From NCBI GenBank assembly GCA_027003115.1, contig JALWYS010000193.1, positions 1 through 33,515 of the forward strand: 33,515 bases of DNA, in the 5' to 3' direction. Source of the stretch: Deltaproteobacteria bacterium (GTDB lineage Bacteria > Desulfobacterota > Dissulfuribacteria > Dissulfuribacterales > QOAL01). The notes below the pieces were generated by a model. The model saw nothing but the letters and a program-made list of their open reading frames with translations, had not been told where the DNA came from and did no database searches. Shown here in pieces: positions 1 through 9,747 of the stretch. The translations under genes and the position numbers were made by a program. Every line of letters begins with the position of its first letter. Within the stretch, counting starts at the first letter, position 1.

Positions 1-124
1 CAAATATGGCCTCACTGGAACCAAATACCGCACCCACTTCAGCACCCTTTCCCTGCTGAAGCAATACGGTAATCACCAATATTATACAAGTAATCACATG
101 GACTGCTATCAAAAATGGCTGCAT
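1..124 (-). CDS. secG: SecG preprotein translocase subunit, N-terminal part (runs off window)
   Basis: This is absent from the ORF track because it is cut by the window edge. Translating the minus strand from the ATG at 124 gives a 41-residue N-terminus: a hydrophobic segment (about residues 3-25), then LLQQGKGAEVGAVFGSSEAI. That motif is the signature of SecG, the small two-helix subunit of the SecYEG inner-membrane translocon. A GAGG Shine-Dalgarno lies in the end of tpiA, and the start is 18 nt after the tpiA stop. The order pgk-tpiA-secG is widespread in bacteria, which supports the call. The second membrane helix and C-terminus lie outside the window. Confidence 0.93.
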   Translation of the reverse strand, partial: MQPFLIAVHVITCIILVITVLLQQGKGAEVGAVFGSSEAIF

Positions 125-142
125 TTAGACTATATCCTATCC

Positions 143-910
143 TCAGTTGTCTTCGAACCTTACTATCCTGGCAAAGCTTTCAGGTTCAAGAGAAGCACCA
201 CCAACAAGTGCCCCGTCAACATCATCAAGCGACATAATGTCCTTGACGTTTGCCGGCTTGACCGAGCCACCATACAATATTCTCAGGTTTTCTGCAATAT
301 CTTCTCCTGCAAGTTCCCTTACCCTGTCACGAACAAGCCTGTGGGCCTCCTGTATCTGCTCAAGACTTGCCGTCTTGCCTGTTCCGATTGCCCAAACAGG
401 CTCGTAGGCAATAACTATTTTGTGAATATCAATGTTTTTTAATCCCTTCAGTCCCAACCTTATCTGGTTTTCAAGCACATGGGATGTTTCACCCGCCTCT
501 CTTTCGTCCAGTGTCTCCCCAATACAAAAGACAGGGGTCATCCCATGGGATATTGCAGAGCTGATCTTCTTGTTTATAAGTTCATCGTCTTCATGGAATA
601 TGTGGCGCCTTTCAGAATGACCAATTATCACGATATCTATCCCAATATCCAGAAGCATCCCTGGAGAAACCTCTCCAGTAAAGGCCCCCTCGTCCTGATA
701 AAACATGTTCTGGGCAGCCGCCTTTACGTTACTTCCATTTAGTAACTCTACCATTCGGTTAAGGCAGGTGTAGTTTGGTGCAAGCATAATGTCCCTGTCA
801 TCAATACCGGCCACAAGGCCAAGGAATGAAGAAAGATATTTCTCCATTTCCGACAAGGTTTTGTACATCTTCCAGTTTGCTGCAAGAAGTGGCCTTCTTT
901 TCTTCTCCAT
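143..910 (-). CDS. tpiA: Triosephosphate isomerase
   Basis: TpiA interconverts dihydroxyacetone phosphate and glyceraldehyde 3-phosphate in the cytoplasm. The 255 residues match the usual family length. Visible motifs are the substrate lysine in AANWKMYK near the N-terminus, the electrophilic histidine in IIGHSERR, the catalytic glutamate and mobile loop in AYEPVWAIGTGKTA, and the phosphate-binding LYGGSVKP and GALVGGASL near the C-terminus. All key residues are present. The start at 910 has an AAGGAGG Shine-Dalgarno four nucleotides upstream. The gene begins 9 nt after the pgk stop and is followed 18 nt later by secG, so it is part of the gap-pgk-tpiA-secG unit. Confidence 0.98.
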   Translation of the reverse strand: MEKKRRPLLAANWKMYKTLSEMEKYLSSFLGLVAGIDDRDIMLAPNYTCLNRMVELLNGSNVKAAAQNMFYQDEGAFTGEVSPGMLLDIGIDIVIIGHSERRHIFHEDDELINKKISSAISHGMTPVFCIGETLDEREAGETSHVLENQIRLGLKGLKNIDIHKIVIAYEPVWAIGTGKTASLEQIQEAHRLVRDRVRELAGEDIAENLRILYGGSVKPANVKDIMSLDDVDGALVGGASLEPESFARIVRFEDN

Positions 911-919
911 CCTGCCTCC

Positions 920-2119
920 TTATGAACCCTTGCCTGCACACTTTTCTAAGGCCTTAAACCCAGGTAGTTCCTTTCCTTCCAAAAGGGTCAAAAAGGCACC
1001 GCCACCCGTGGATATATAGGAAACATTGTCACTCTCTCCCGCCTTTTTGACTGCAGCACCAGTGTCCCCACCCCCTATTATGGAAAGGGCAGGGCTTGAT
1101 CCCACGGCACGCGCAATCTCAACGGTTCCTTTATCAAACGGCTCCGTTTCAAAGGCACCAACGGGCCCGTTCCAGACTATGGTCTTAGCCTTTTTTATCT
1201 CATCCCTGAAAAGGTCAATGGTCCTAGGACCTATGTCCACAATCATCATATCATCTGGCACCTGGTCAACTGAAACCTCCTTAAAGGATACTTCTGGACC
1301 AAGCTCCTCAGCTACCACAACATCCACCGGCAGGAAAAGGCCAGTGCCAGATTGCTTTGCCCTCTCCATTATCGCTTTTGCCGTCTCAACTAGGTCCTTC
1401 TCCACCAGAGACCTTCCCACGGAATATCCGCTGGCAAGCAGAAAGGTATTTGCCATGGCCCCGCCTATGAGAAGGCTATCTACCTTTGGAAGTATATTTT
1501 CTATTGCCCCGAGTTTACTCGATACCTTTGCCCCACCTAGAATGGCAAGAAACGGCCGCTCAGGCTTCTCCATGGCCTTTTCAAAATAGGTTATCTCGTT
1601 TTTCATAAGAAAACCCGCGCCACAAACGCTTACACGTTCAGGCACACCAACCACCGAGGCATGTGCCCTGTGGGAGACGGCAAAGGCATCGTTTACATAT
1701 ACGTCACAAAGAGATGCAAGGGAGGAGGCGAACTGAGGGTCATTTTGCGTCTCTTCCTTATGAAAACGCAGGTTTTCAAGCATCATTACCTGCCCTGACT
1801 CAAGACCATTGGCCATCTTTTCCACATCCGGGCCAATACAATCCGGGGCCATAAGGACCTTCTTTTCAAGTAACAAACCCAGCCTTTCGGCAACTGGAGC
1901 AAGACTGAATTCTGGCCTTTTTTCCCCTTTTGGCCTTCCGAGGTGAGAGGCCACAATGAGCCGAGCACCATTATCAATAGCGTATCTTACGGTGGGAAGC
2001 GCCGCCCTGATGCGATTGTCATCGGTGATCTCTAGTTTCTCATCAAGGGGCACGTTAAAATCCACCCTGAGAAACATCCTTTTACCGTCAAAGTCAAGCT
2101 CGTCTATGAACTTGATCAT
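920..2119 (-). CDS. pgk: Phosphoglycerate kinase
   Basis: Pgk transfers phosphate between 1,3-bisphosphoglycerate and ADP, directly after the GAPDH step. At 399 residues it has normal length. The N-terminal substrate domain shows FLRVDFNVPL, the basic ASHLGRPKG segment and VNDAFAVSHRAHAS. The C-terminal nucleotide domain shows AILGGAKVSSK, WNGPVGAFE and the glycine-rich GGGDTGAAVKKAG motif. The ATG at 2119 is preceded by AAAGGAGG at good spacing. It starts 23 nt after the divergent GAPDH gene and ends 9 nt before tpiA, so the three are almost certainly co-transcribed. Confidence 0.98.
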   Translation of the reverse strand: MIKFIDELDFDGKRMFLRVDFNVPLDEKLEITDDNRIRAALPTVRYAIDNGARLIVASHLGRPKGEKRPEFSLAPVAERLGLLLEKKVLMAPDCIGPDVEKMANGLESGQVMMLENLRFHKEETQNDPQFASSLASLCDVYVNDAFAVSHRAHASVVGVPERVSVCGAGFLMKNEITYFEKAMEKPERPFLAILGGAKVSSKLGAIENILPKVDSLLIGGAMANTFLLASGYSVGRSLVEKDLVETAKAIMERAKQSGTGLFLPVDVVVAEELGPEVSFKEVSVDQVPDDMMIVDIGPRTIDLFRDEIKKAKTIVWNGPVGAFETEPFDKGTVEIARAVGSSPALSIIGGGDTGAAVKKAGESDNVSYISTGGGAFLTLLEGKELPGFKALEKCAGKGS

Positions 2120-2142
2120 TTGGGGCCTCCTTTCCCTTTTAA

Positions 2143-3393
2143 CTAAAGCATGGAATCAGCAATGGATGCGGTCCTCTCGCCAAGCATGTTTGTGTAACTA
2201 CCAAGCTCATTGTCGTACCATCCGTAGATAACCACCTGGGTTACCGGCACGCTTATGGTATCACAGATGATCTGGGTGGACTCATCCAGGCCCCTGCACG
2301 CCTTCCTCGGATCTATCTGAATGGCGGCAGTCCTGGTATGGGTCTCTGTGGCCTCTATTATGGCCGCAGCAGCAGGCATGCCGATAATGTCACTGGATAC
2401 GTGCTGGGTCTCCGTATAAAGAAGACGCCCCTTCATCGGCCCCTCTGCAGCGTTTTTGTAAATGGAATTTATGACGTTTCGATTGATGGGGTCCTCCAGG
2501 CTCTCATCATGAATGGTGAGAACAAGCACGATAAGAGAACCCGTGTTTGTGGGGACCCGTACCGACTCGGCAATGAAACCGATATTTTTCATCTCTGGAA
2601 TGACAAGGGCCAAGGCCTTTGCCGCCCCTGTAGTGGTAAGGATTATATTGTTGAATATACTCCTGTTTTTCCTCAAATCCTTTGCCCCTGTCTTTGGGAG
2701 CCTATCAAGAACTTGCTGACTTCCAGTTGCCGCATGAACCGTCACCATGGACGCAGAAAGAATGCGGTTTGCACCGAAATGATCAAGAATGGGCTTTACC
2801 ATGAAGGACAGACAGGTGGTGGTACAGGAGGCTGCAGAGATGAGCTTGTGTTTTTCTGGGATGTAGTCATCCTCGTTTATTCCCATAACTGTTGTTACGG
2901 CATCTTCCGGCATCTCAGCCGCCTTGTCCTTGATCTTAAAGGGTGCAGAAAGAATTACTTTTTCGGCCCCTGCCTCAATATGGCCCCTCAGGCTTCCCTT
3001 TGGATCATCGGGAGGGGCAGTAGGGTCCCTGAATACGCCAGTGGTATCCACAACAAGCTTTACGTCGTGCTCTGCCCAGTTTATCCCCCTTGGATCACGG
3101 CTCTCCCTCAAGATGGTGACAGGCACCCCGTCAACAGTCATGCGGCCAGTCTTTTCATCCAGATTCTCAACAACCCTCGGGCACTTGTACCCGTAAAGGT
3201 AACTTCCCAGCCTGCCATAAGTGCTGTCCATCTCAATGGCATGGGCGATATCGGCAAGACCCTGTCCCACCTGACGACCTATGTTGACAACTATTTCAGA
3301 AAAATCCTTCTTGCTTACGTGATACCATAAACTGAGCTTTCCTATTCTCCCAAGTCCATTAATACCGAGTTTCATGGGGCGGGCTTCAGACAT
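2143..3393 (-). CDS. Divergent second glyceraldehyde-3-phosphate dehydrogenase, 416 aa
   Basis: The fold is clearly GAPDH: an N-terminal Rossmann start (LGINGLGRIGK), the catalytic cysteine (Cys190 in SCTTTC), the paired histidine (His220 in VTVHAATGSQQ) and a GWYDNELGSYTNML C-terminal motif. It is about 80 residues longer than the canonical copy at 7794-8801. It differs at three telling places. The usual SCTTNC is SCTTTC. The NAD-ribose aspartate of VNDL appears replaced in VNIGR (Ile38, Arg40). Insertions follow TTGVFRD and occur near residues 40-55 and 155-165. Loss of that aspartate with a nearby arginine suggests, but does not prove, NADP use. A strong GGAGGAGG site precedes the ATG, after a 113-nt AT-rich gap. 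It directly precedes pgk and so feeds the same pathway. Confidence 0.9.
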   Translation of the reverse strand: MSEARPMKLGINGLGRIGKLSLWYHVSKKDFSEIVVNIGRQVGQGLADIAHAIEMDSTYGRLGSYLYGYKCPRVVENLDEKTGRMTVDGVPVTILRESRDPRGINWAEHDVKLVVDTTGVFRDPTAPPDDPKGSLRGHIEAGAEKVILSAPFKIKDKAAEMPEDAVTTVMGINEDDYIPEKHKLISAASCTTTCLSFMVKPILDHFGANRILSASMVTVHAATGSQQVLDRLPKTGAKDLRKNRSIFNNIILTTTGAAKALALVIPEMKNIGFIAESVRVPTNTGSLIVLVLTIHDESLEDPINRNVINSIYKNAAEGPMKGRLLYTETQHVSSDIIGMPAAAAIIEATETHTRTAAIQIDPRKACRGLDESTQIICDTISVPVTQVVIYGWYDNELGSYTNMLGERTASIADSML

Positions 3394-3506
3394 TTAGGGT
3401 ACCTCCTCCAATCTTTTTCTGAATTTTTTAACTCTTAAATCTTTTTATACTTTTATCTATTAAGAATTATTTAATTAAAAGTCTATAGCCAACCAAAGAT
3501 TTCCGA
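3394..3506 (-). promoter_or_regulatory. AT-rich leader with candidate promoter for the divergent gap-pgk-tpiA-secG unit
   Basis: This is a conspicuously AT-rich 113-nt gap between the PPDK-like gene and the divergent gap gene, in a region where most neighbours are separated by fewer than 40 nt. On the minus strand a TTGGTT-like -35 is followed after 17 nt by TAAATA, and other TA-rich -10 candidates lie closer to the gene. GGAGGAGG sits 8 nt before the ATG. I see no convincing terminator for the upstream gene. A promoter somewhere here is plausible; the exact boxes are uncertain. Confidence 0.3.
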
Positions 3507-6500
3507 TTAAATAAGGGCGCTGTCCTCCCCAGTCCTTACCGGATGCTTGCCCAAATAAACAAAGCCATTTCTCCCGTCAATGCTCACATAATCCCCAGAG
3601 CGAATAACATGACCATTTATCTCGGCCCTTCCTTCAAGCTCGTAGACCTTAAGCTGCTCACAGCCCACAACACATGTCTTGTCAAGCCTGAAAGCAACAA
3701 TTGATGCATGGGAGGTCTGCCCTCCCTTGGCCGTAAGTATGCCGTCAGCAGATGATATCTCCTTTATATCGTCTGGAACCGTATCGGACCTTATTAGGAT
3801 GAGCTTTGTTTGAGGCTCCTCTTTTCGTATGCGCTCTATCTCCTCCATGGTGAAGACGGCCTTGCCGCTGAGAGCGCCTCCGCTAACGCCGATACCCCTT
3901 CCAAGATACCTCTTTTCAAGCTCCTTGGATGGAGCAAAAAAAGCCACCTGTGTTCTTCGCTTTGTAACCATGTCCCTGGTCTGAAGAATGAAGAGGTCCT
4001 CAGCCTTTGGACCCTGAAAGGTGAACTCTATCTCTTGCGGGGTCCACTTCTTGTCAAAAATCAAATACCTGACCCATTTTAGAAGGGCCTCATAAATTTC
4101 AGGAAATCTCTTTTCAAGGCTTTCATCTACGCTCAGGCCAAGCTCCTCGCTCTGCTCAACGGATATGGGGCTCGTTGCCACAAGACCGCTGACTATATCT
4201 TCCCCCTGATTTCCAACCGTGTAGTCCCCCCAAAGGCTAACCCTGTCCAGCTTCTTGTATGGGTTTGCGGTAAAGAGAACCCCTGTCCCCGACTCGGCGG
4301 AGAGGTTTCCATAGGCCATGGCCTGAATAATTACTGCCGTGCCCCAATGGTCTGAAATTTCCATTATCTCCCTGTAGGCCTTGGCCTTTTCAGAATCCCA
4401 GGAATTAAGTACAAGCCTTATGGACATGAGAAGCTGCTCAAAAGGGTCATCCTCTATATGTACGCCCCTTGAGATGACGGCCTCCCTGTAGGCAAGGGCA
4501 AGCTCCTTCATCTGCTCCCCTGTAAACTGTCTCTTCTTCTCAACGTTGTACGTGGCCTTTTGGGCCTGCATAAGGGCGGTAAAGACCTCCCTTTCAAGGC
4601 CAAAGGACATGGCCCAGGACTGGACGAACCTGCGATAGTTGTCCCAGGCAAACCACTTGTTGCCATATTTCCTGGCAAGCCCTTCCGCTATCTCCAGGTT
4701 CATCCCCACGTTGATTACAGTGGACATCATGCCAGGCATGGAGATTGCCGCACCGCTTCTCACTGAAAGAAGAAGGGGATCGCCTGGGTCTCCAAAGCGC
4801 ATTCCTGAGCGCTCTTCCAGCTCGGCAAGGCCCTCCCGCACCTGCCTTTTAAAATTCTGATAGGCCCCCTTTAGCTTGTAAAAGAGGGAGTAGTACCTGA
4901 AGACCTCGGTGGTTACGATTATGGCAGGAGGGACTGGTATGCCAGCCTGTGCCAGAAGCAGGAGGTTGTACCCCTTGTTTCCAAGCTGTATGAGGTTGCC
5001 TGTCACCCGGTCTGGCTGATGAATGGAGCAAAGATCCTGCTCAGGGTCATAACTTAGTAACATGTCCAGCTCCCTCAGAGTTAGATACTCCCGCTGGCTG
5101 GACAAGGCCTGGTAGAGCCTGGCCACGAAATTATCCAGGTGCTGAAGGCCAAAGGTTGAAGAAATGAGCCTCCTCAGGAAGGCCTCTGAGACCTGATGCA
5201 CCACCTCCTGAATGGAGGCATCCTTTCTGATCATAGCCTTGTACTTTGGAAGTAGCTTATCAGGCCACAGCTGGCGGATGATCTTGTTCAGGTTTTCCTC
5301 GTGGGGGCTCAGGTAGTAGACGTAGATCATATCCTTTACACCCTCTGAAAGCCCCTTAACGATGTCGAGGTACTGGGTGAAGGAAAAACGCCTCACCCCC
5401 AGGGATTTTTCTAAAAGCGTAAGATATGTGGCAAACTTTTTGGAATAGACCCCATTTAACTGGACGGCCCTCCAGAGAAGCTTCAGATGACGAAGAAGAT
5501 TTACAAAGGTGGATCTGGTTATGAACGGGACCTCCACCTGGGCGATGAGACGCTCAAAAAAGAGATTTGCAAGGTTCTCGAGACGAAACGTAAGCCCCAG
5601 GGCGTCAAACTTCCTTTCGTGGTACTTGCCATACATGGAGGGGATGTCTGCAGCAATGTGGCGCTTGTGATATATGGTTTCCTGGACGTCGTACTTTTCC
5701 TTTGAAAGGATTATGTTTTTTAGCTCTTCTATCTCGTCCAGTATGACCTTAAGGGCATGCTCGTTGTCGTCTGAGTCTATCACCTCAAGCACCCTGTCCA
5801 TGCCCTCGAAACCAAGCTTCTTTGCCTCCTCAAGATTAAAACGTATCTCCTGGACCCCAAGGTTGTATTTCATGTATTCCAGGCGGTACATCTTTATAAG
5901 AAGCTCCACCCTGCGCTTTTCCTGGGGAGGCACGTCCCTTACCTCGTCAATGATCCGCCTTATCTCCTCTTCAGAAGAGCTTAGAAAGAGATGAACCTTT
6001 CTGGCAAAGGGTTCAAGACCAAGCCTTGAGGCAATGTGACGCACAATCTTGTGCACATGATCCACGTACGGGCCGTGGGGACTTATCTGCTCAAGTATTT
6101 CAGGAGGAAGAAACTGGGCTAGGCCCTCCTTTTGCCTGCTGTACCAAAAGCAGAAGATGGCCTCGATGAAATCTACTATGAGGTTGTTGCTTTCAACGTG
6201 ACTCTGTTTTCTTAGAAAATGAATGAGGATATCGCGTCTTTTGGATATTTCGTCAAGCTCTGTGGAGACGTCGCGTAGCAGACCTTCTGCGCCAATCTCA
6301 TTGAAGTAAACAGGGATTGAGCGGGCAAACTCCTTCACCAGGTTGTATATGGGCTCTATATCGCTATTTAACAACTTGGTGATGTCCCGCTGGAAAAGGT
6401 CCGTGTCCTTTATGCAGGTACCCCCTAACTGGAGGTTTATGGTAAGGGCGGAAAGAAGTGTGCTACAGACCTTTGGCTTCTGGCATACCAGGTCCAGCCA

Positions 6501-7790
6501 GGCCCTGATATTTTGCAGATGCGCCGGGTTTGAAAGGACATGCCACTCCGTATCAACGCCCTGGACCCCAGGGGTCTGGAAGCCAAAGGCAACCACCTGT
6601 TCAAGAAAAAGCTCAATGAGCCTGGTATTTTCCCTTTGAAGTATCTCTGTTCCAAGGGCATTTATGCATTGAAGGGCCGTCCTTGGAAACTGACCTATCT
6701 GCTGTTTAAGTAGTGCAAAGCTCTTGGGGATAATCTGTCTCAGCTCATCAAAATCTGCAGTCTTTACCAGGCAGACAAGATTCTTGTTGAGCTGGCGAAG
6801 GACTTCCTCGTGGATGATGTTAAGGCCCTCCATCTCCACCATGTGAAAAAGGAAAAGCAGATGGATGGAGATTCCGTCAACGTCCTTCCTCTTGCCCTTT
6901 TTGAAAGAAAGCCTGCAGGGTGCCTGCCCAAGGGCCTTTGCTATCTCTTTGTATCTTTTTACAACGTCCACGTGGCCCGGAAGTTCGGCAAGTGCCAGGG
7001 CAGCCTCCCTGGGATTATCCATTTTTTCTATCTCTTTGGTCCTTTCAATAAGGAGGGTCTTGAAGGTGGCGTGGCTGACAGGTTCAAGAAGCTTCATGAT
7101 GCGCTTGTAGTCCCCCTCATCTATCCAGAGGCCATACTGAGTGAGGCTCGATTTTAGCCACTTTTGCGGGCCATCCTGACTGAGCCAGTATTTGTAGGTT
7201 ATGCGCCTCACCTTTAGAAGGAGCTCCTTGCACCACTTCCATATGGGGTCGGTCTCAGGCACTTCCTTAAGCCTGCGGGCAAGATTTTTAACAAGCCGGG
7301 CCAGGGGATGAAAGCTCGTTGCTATGGCATAGGCCATGGAATCATCCACTGTTGAAAGCTCCCTCAGGACGCGTGAAAGGGCGGGAACGAGGCCGTGGAG
7401 CGTTTCATCATCTGCGGCCCTTGCTATCTTTTCCATGTAGGCAAGAAGGCCGTCGGCAGCCCTCTTCTTCTCCTTTTCCCTTGGAGCCTCCTTTATTAGC
7501 TTGAGAAAGGTGTCAAGGAGTATCTCGCATGCCTGGACTCCAAAGGGTGAACGGACGTAGGTGTTGAAATTCTTGAGGGAGAAGGACCTCAGATCATAAA
7601 CAAGGGCACCCCAGTTCTTAAAAGGATGGTGCAGCTCAAAAAGGAGGTAGTCTGCCTGTCTGAGTACCCCCTTGTACCCTTCCACTGCCTTCCTGAGCAC
7701 CTCGTACTTTTTCTCGATCTCTACCTGTTCAACCTGGGTCTCCTTCAGGTTGATCTCAAGGGCCTTTGATTGTGCTATGAGGCTTGTCAT
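3507..7790 (-). CDS. PPDK-like ATP-grasp/phosphohistidine protein lacking the PEP barrel, 1427 aa
   Basis: The C-terminal third resembles pyruvate phosphate dikinase. An ATP-grasp region (about residues 930-1275) contains IQLGNKGYNLLLL (Lys939), SVRSGAAISMPGMMST (Arg1011), ESGTGVLFTANP, NQGEDIVSG, QEIEFTF (Glu1255) and LQTRDM (Gln1270, Arg1272). These correspond to nucleotide-binding residues of PPDK. A swivelling phosphohistidine domain follows, with KGGQTSHASIV (His1361). The protein then ends, so the PEP/pyruvate TIM barrel is missing. The N-terminal 930 residues look helical and repeat-like, begin with a probable coiled coil, contain a striking AADIPSMYGKYHERKFDALG segment near 715, and match no family I know. 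The gene lies between two gap genes, 3 nt after the first. By family logic it should split ATP and phosphorylate His1361; the acceptor is unknown. A phosphotransferase like rifampin phosphotransferase or a glucan dikinase is an analogy only. Confidence 0.85.
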   Translation of the reverse strand: MTSLIAQSKALEINLKETQVEQVEIEKKYEVLRKAVEGYKGVLRQADYLLFELHHPFKNWGALVYDLRSFSLKNFNTYVRSPFGVQACEILLDTFLKLIKEAPREKEKKRAADGLLAYMEKIARAADDETLHGLVPALSRVLRELSTVDDSMAYAIATSFHPLARLVKNLARRLKEVPETDPIWKWCKELLLKVRRITYKYWLSQDGPQKWLKSSLTQYGLWIDEGDYKRIMKLLEPVSHATFKTLLIERTKEIEKMDNPREAALALAELPGHVDVVKRYKEIAKALGQAPCRLSFKKGKRKDVDGISIHLLFLFHMVEMEGLNIIHEEVLRQLNKNLVCLVKTADFDELRQIIPKSFALLKQQIGQFPRTALQCINALGTEILQRENTRLIELFLEQVVAFGFQTPGVQGVDTEWHVLSNPAHLQNIRAWLDLVCQKPKVCSTLLSALTINLQLGGTCIKDTDLFQRDITKLLNSDIEPIYNLVKEFARSIPVYFNEIGAEGLLRDVSTELDEISKRRDILIHFLRKQSHVESNNLIVDFIEAIFCFWYSRQKEGLAQFLPPEILEQISPHGPYVDHVHKIVRHIASRLGLEPFARKVHLFLSSSEEEIRRIIDEVRDVPPQEKRRVELLIKMYRLEYMKYNLGVQEIRFNLEEAKKLGFEGMDRVLEVIDSDDNEHALKVILDEIEELKNIILSKEKYDVQETIYHKRHIAADIPSMYGKYHERKFDALGLTFRLENLANLFFERLIAQVEVPFITRSTFVNLLRHLKLLWRAVQLNGVYSKKFATYLTLLEKSLGVRRFSFTQYLDIVKGLSEGVKDMIYVYYLSPHEENLNKIIRQLWPDKLLPKYKAMIRKDASIQEVVHQVSEAFLRRLISSTFGLQHLDNFVARLYQALSSQREYLTLRELDMLLSYDPEQDLCSIHQPDRVTGNLIQLGNKGYNLLLLAQAGIPVPPAIIVTTEVFRYYSLFYKLKGAYQNFKRQVREGLAELEERSGMRFGDPGDPLLLSVRSGAAISMPGMMSTVINVGMNLEIAEGLARKYGNKWFAWDNYRRFVQSWAMSFGLEREVFTALMQAQKATYNVEKKRQFTGEQMKELALAYREAVISRGVHIEDDPFEQLLMSIRLVLNSWDSEKAKAYREIMEISDHWGTAVIIQAMAYGNLSAESGTGVLFTANPYKKLDRVSLWGDYTVGNQGEDIVSGLVATSPISVEQSEELGLSVDESLEKRFPEIYEALLKWVRYLIFDKKWTPQEIEFTFQGPKAEDLFILQTRDMVTKRRTQVAFFAPSKELEKRYLGRGIGVSGGALSGKAVFTMEEIERIRKEEPQTKLILIRSDTVPDDIKEISSADGILTAKGGQTSHASIVAFRLDKTCVVGCEQLKVYELEGRAEINGHVIRSGDYVSIDGRNGFVYLGKHPVRTGEDSALI

Positions 7791-7793
7791 AAC

Positions 7794-8846
<1,053 letters not shown>

Positions 8847-9302
8847 TCATTCCTGAAACAATTTCATCTCCATTACACAAAAATTTCCCCTTACCTTTTC
8901 CACGGGCGCAGCAAGTAAAAGGCCCCGCTTTGAATAAAAAGACATGGCCTCCTTGTTTTCCTTGTGTACATCTATAACCAATCTTGTAGCCTTACGCCTT
9001 TTCAAAAATCTCATCATGTAGCGAAATAAAATCGTGCCAAGGCCTTTGCCCTGGCATGATTTATCAATGGAGATATTAAGCAGGTAACACTCTCTGCCAA
9101 GTATTCGAAAGCAGATGTAACCCAATATTTCCCATGGACTTATTAAGGGACAGATGCACCAAAAGAAGGTTTTACCGTCCTTGTCTTCTATTTCTCTTAA
9201 TAGGCCCTCTTTTGACCAGGGACAGGGCTGGACCCTGTCTTCAATGGACTTTATGGCATTAATATCGGCAGGAACTGCCTTTCTAATTATCCATCTGGCC
9301 AT
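8847..9302 (-). CDS. rimI: GNAT acetyltransferase, RimI-like (ribosomal protein S18 N-acetylation)
   Basis: At 151 residues with IRKAVPADINAIKSIE at the start, this is a GNAT-fold acyltransferase. The acetyl-CoA pyrophosphate loop is visible as CQGKGLGTILF (about residues 83-93), preceded by a strand ending in YLLNISID, which resembles the RimI hallmark. The later DVHKENKEAMSFYSKRG matches the conserved N-x-x-A-x-x-F-Y-x-x-x-G region of RimI. RimI acetylates the N-terminal alanine of S18, but GNAT specificity is hard to assign from sequence, so another N-terminal or small-molecule acetyltransferase is possible. It lies between the EIIA gene and gap, with about 40 nt on each side. Confidence 0.75.
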   Translation of the reverse strand: MARWIIRKAVPADINAIKSIEDRVQPCPWSKEGLLREIEDKDGKTFFWCICPLISPWEILGYICFRILGRECYLLNISIDKSCQGKGLGTILFRYMMRFLKRRKATRLVIDVHKENKEAMSFYSKRGLLLAAPVEKVRGNFCVMEMKLFQE

Positions 9303-9345
9303 ATAATAAGAATAGGACGGGCCTTGGGAGATAGGCCTGTAAGAA

Positions 9346-9744
9346 CTAGCGCTTTAGTATCTGGGTCGCCTGATTGATGCTTTTTCGGCCGTATTCAACT
9401 ATGGACTGGGCCGCCTCCTGAAGGGTCATGGTCTCCCTGCACTGGGTAAGCCTTATGAGCATTGGCAGATTCACTCCGGTGATAACCTCAACCTTACCCT
9501 CTTCAAGGAAACTCAGGCTCATATTGGCGGGCGTTCCACCAAACATATCTGTAAGGATAAGGATTCCGCCTCCTGCATCCACCTGTTTTATGGCCTTTCT
9601 TATGGTCTTTTTCATGTGGTCAACACTGGTGGATGGATCCACGGTAAGGGCCACCATATTCTCCTGTTGACCAACTATGAAACTTGTGGTTTCAACCAGC
9701 TCGTGGGCAAGGCTTCCATGGGCCGCAACCACTACTCCGATCAT
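9346..9744 (-). CDS. PTS EIIA component, mannose/fructose family
   Basis: A free-standing 132-residue EIIA-Man domain. The N-terminus reads VVAAHGSLA, with His9 as the expected phosphorylated residue. The GGILILTDMFGGTPANMSL stretch is the family signature. No EIIB, EIIC or EIID gene is nearby, so it is more likely a regulatory phosphorylation target than part of a sugar permease. It begins 3 nt after rapZ, as in many Desulfobacterota. In those genomes HPr and enzyme I often follow; here rimI and gap follow, so its phosphoryl donor must be encoded elsewhere or be unusual. Confidence 0.92.
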   Translation of the reverse strand: MIGVVVAAHGSLAHELVETTSFIVGQQENMVALTVDPSTSVDHMKKTIRKAIKQVDAGGGILILTDMFGGTPANMSLSFLEEGKVEVITGVNLPMLIRLTQCRETMTLQEAAQSIVEYGRKSINQATQILKR

Positions 9745-9747
9745 GAA

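Noticed and set aside
2338-3330. 330-aa plus-strand ORF opposite the divergent gap gene
   Set aside because: It is antisense to a clear GAPDH with conserved motifs throughout; its product has no recognisable domain, and no ribosome site or promoter supports it.
9303-9345. Possible terminator between rimI and EIIA (GGCCT...AGGCC)
   Set aside because: Only five base pairs and no T-run; too weak to call.
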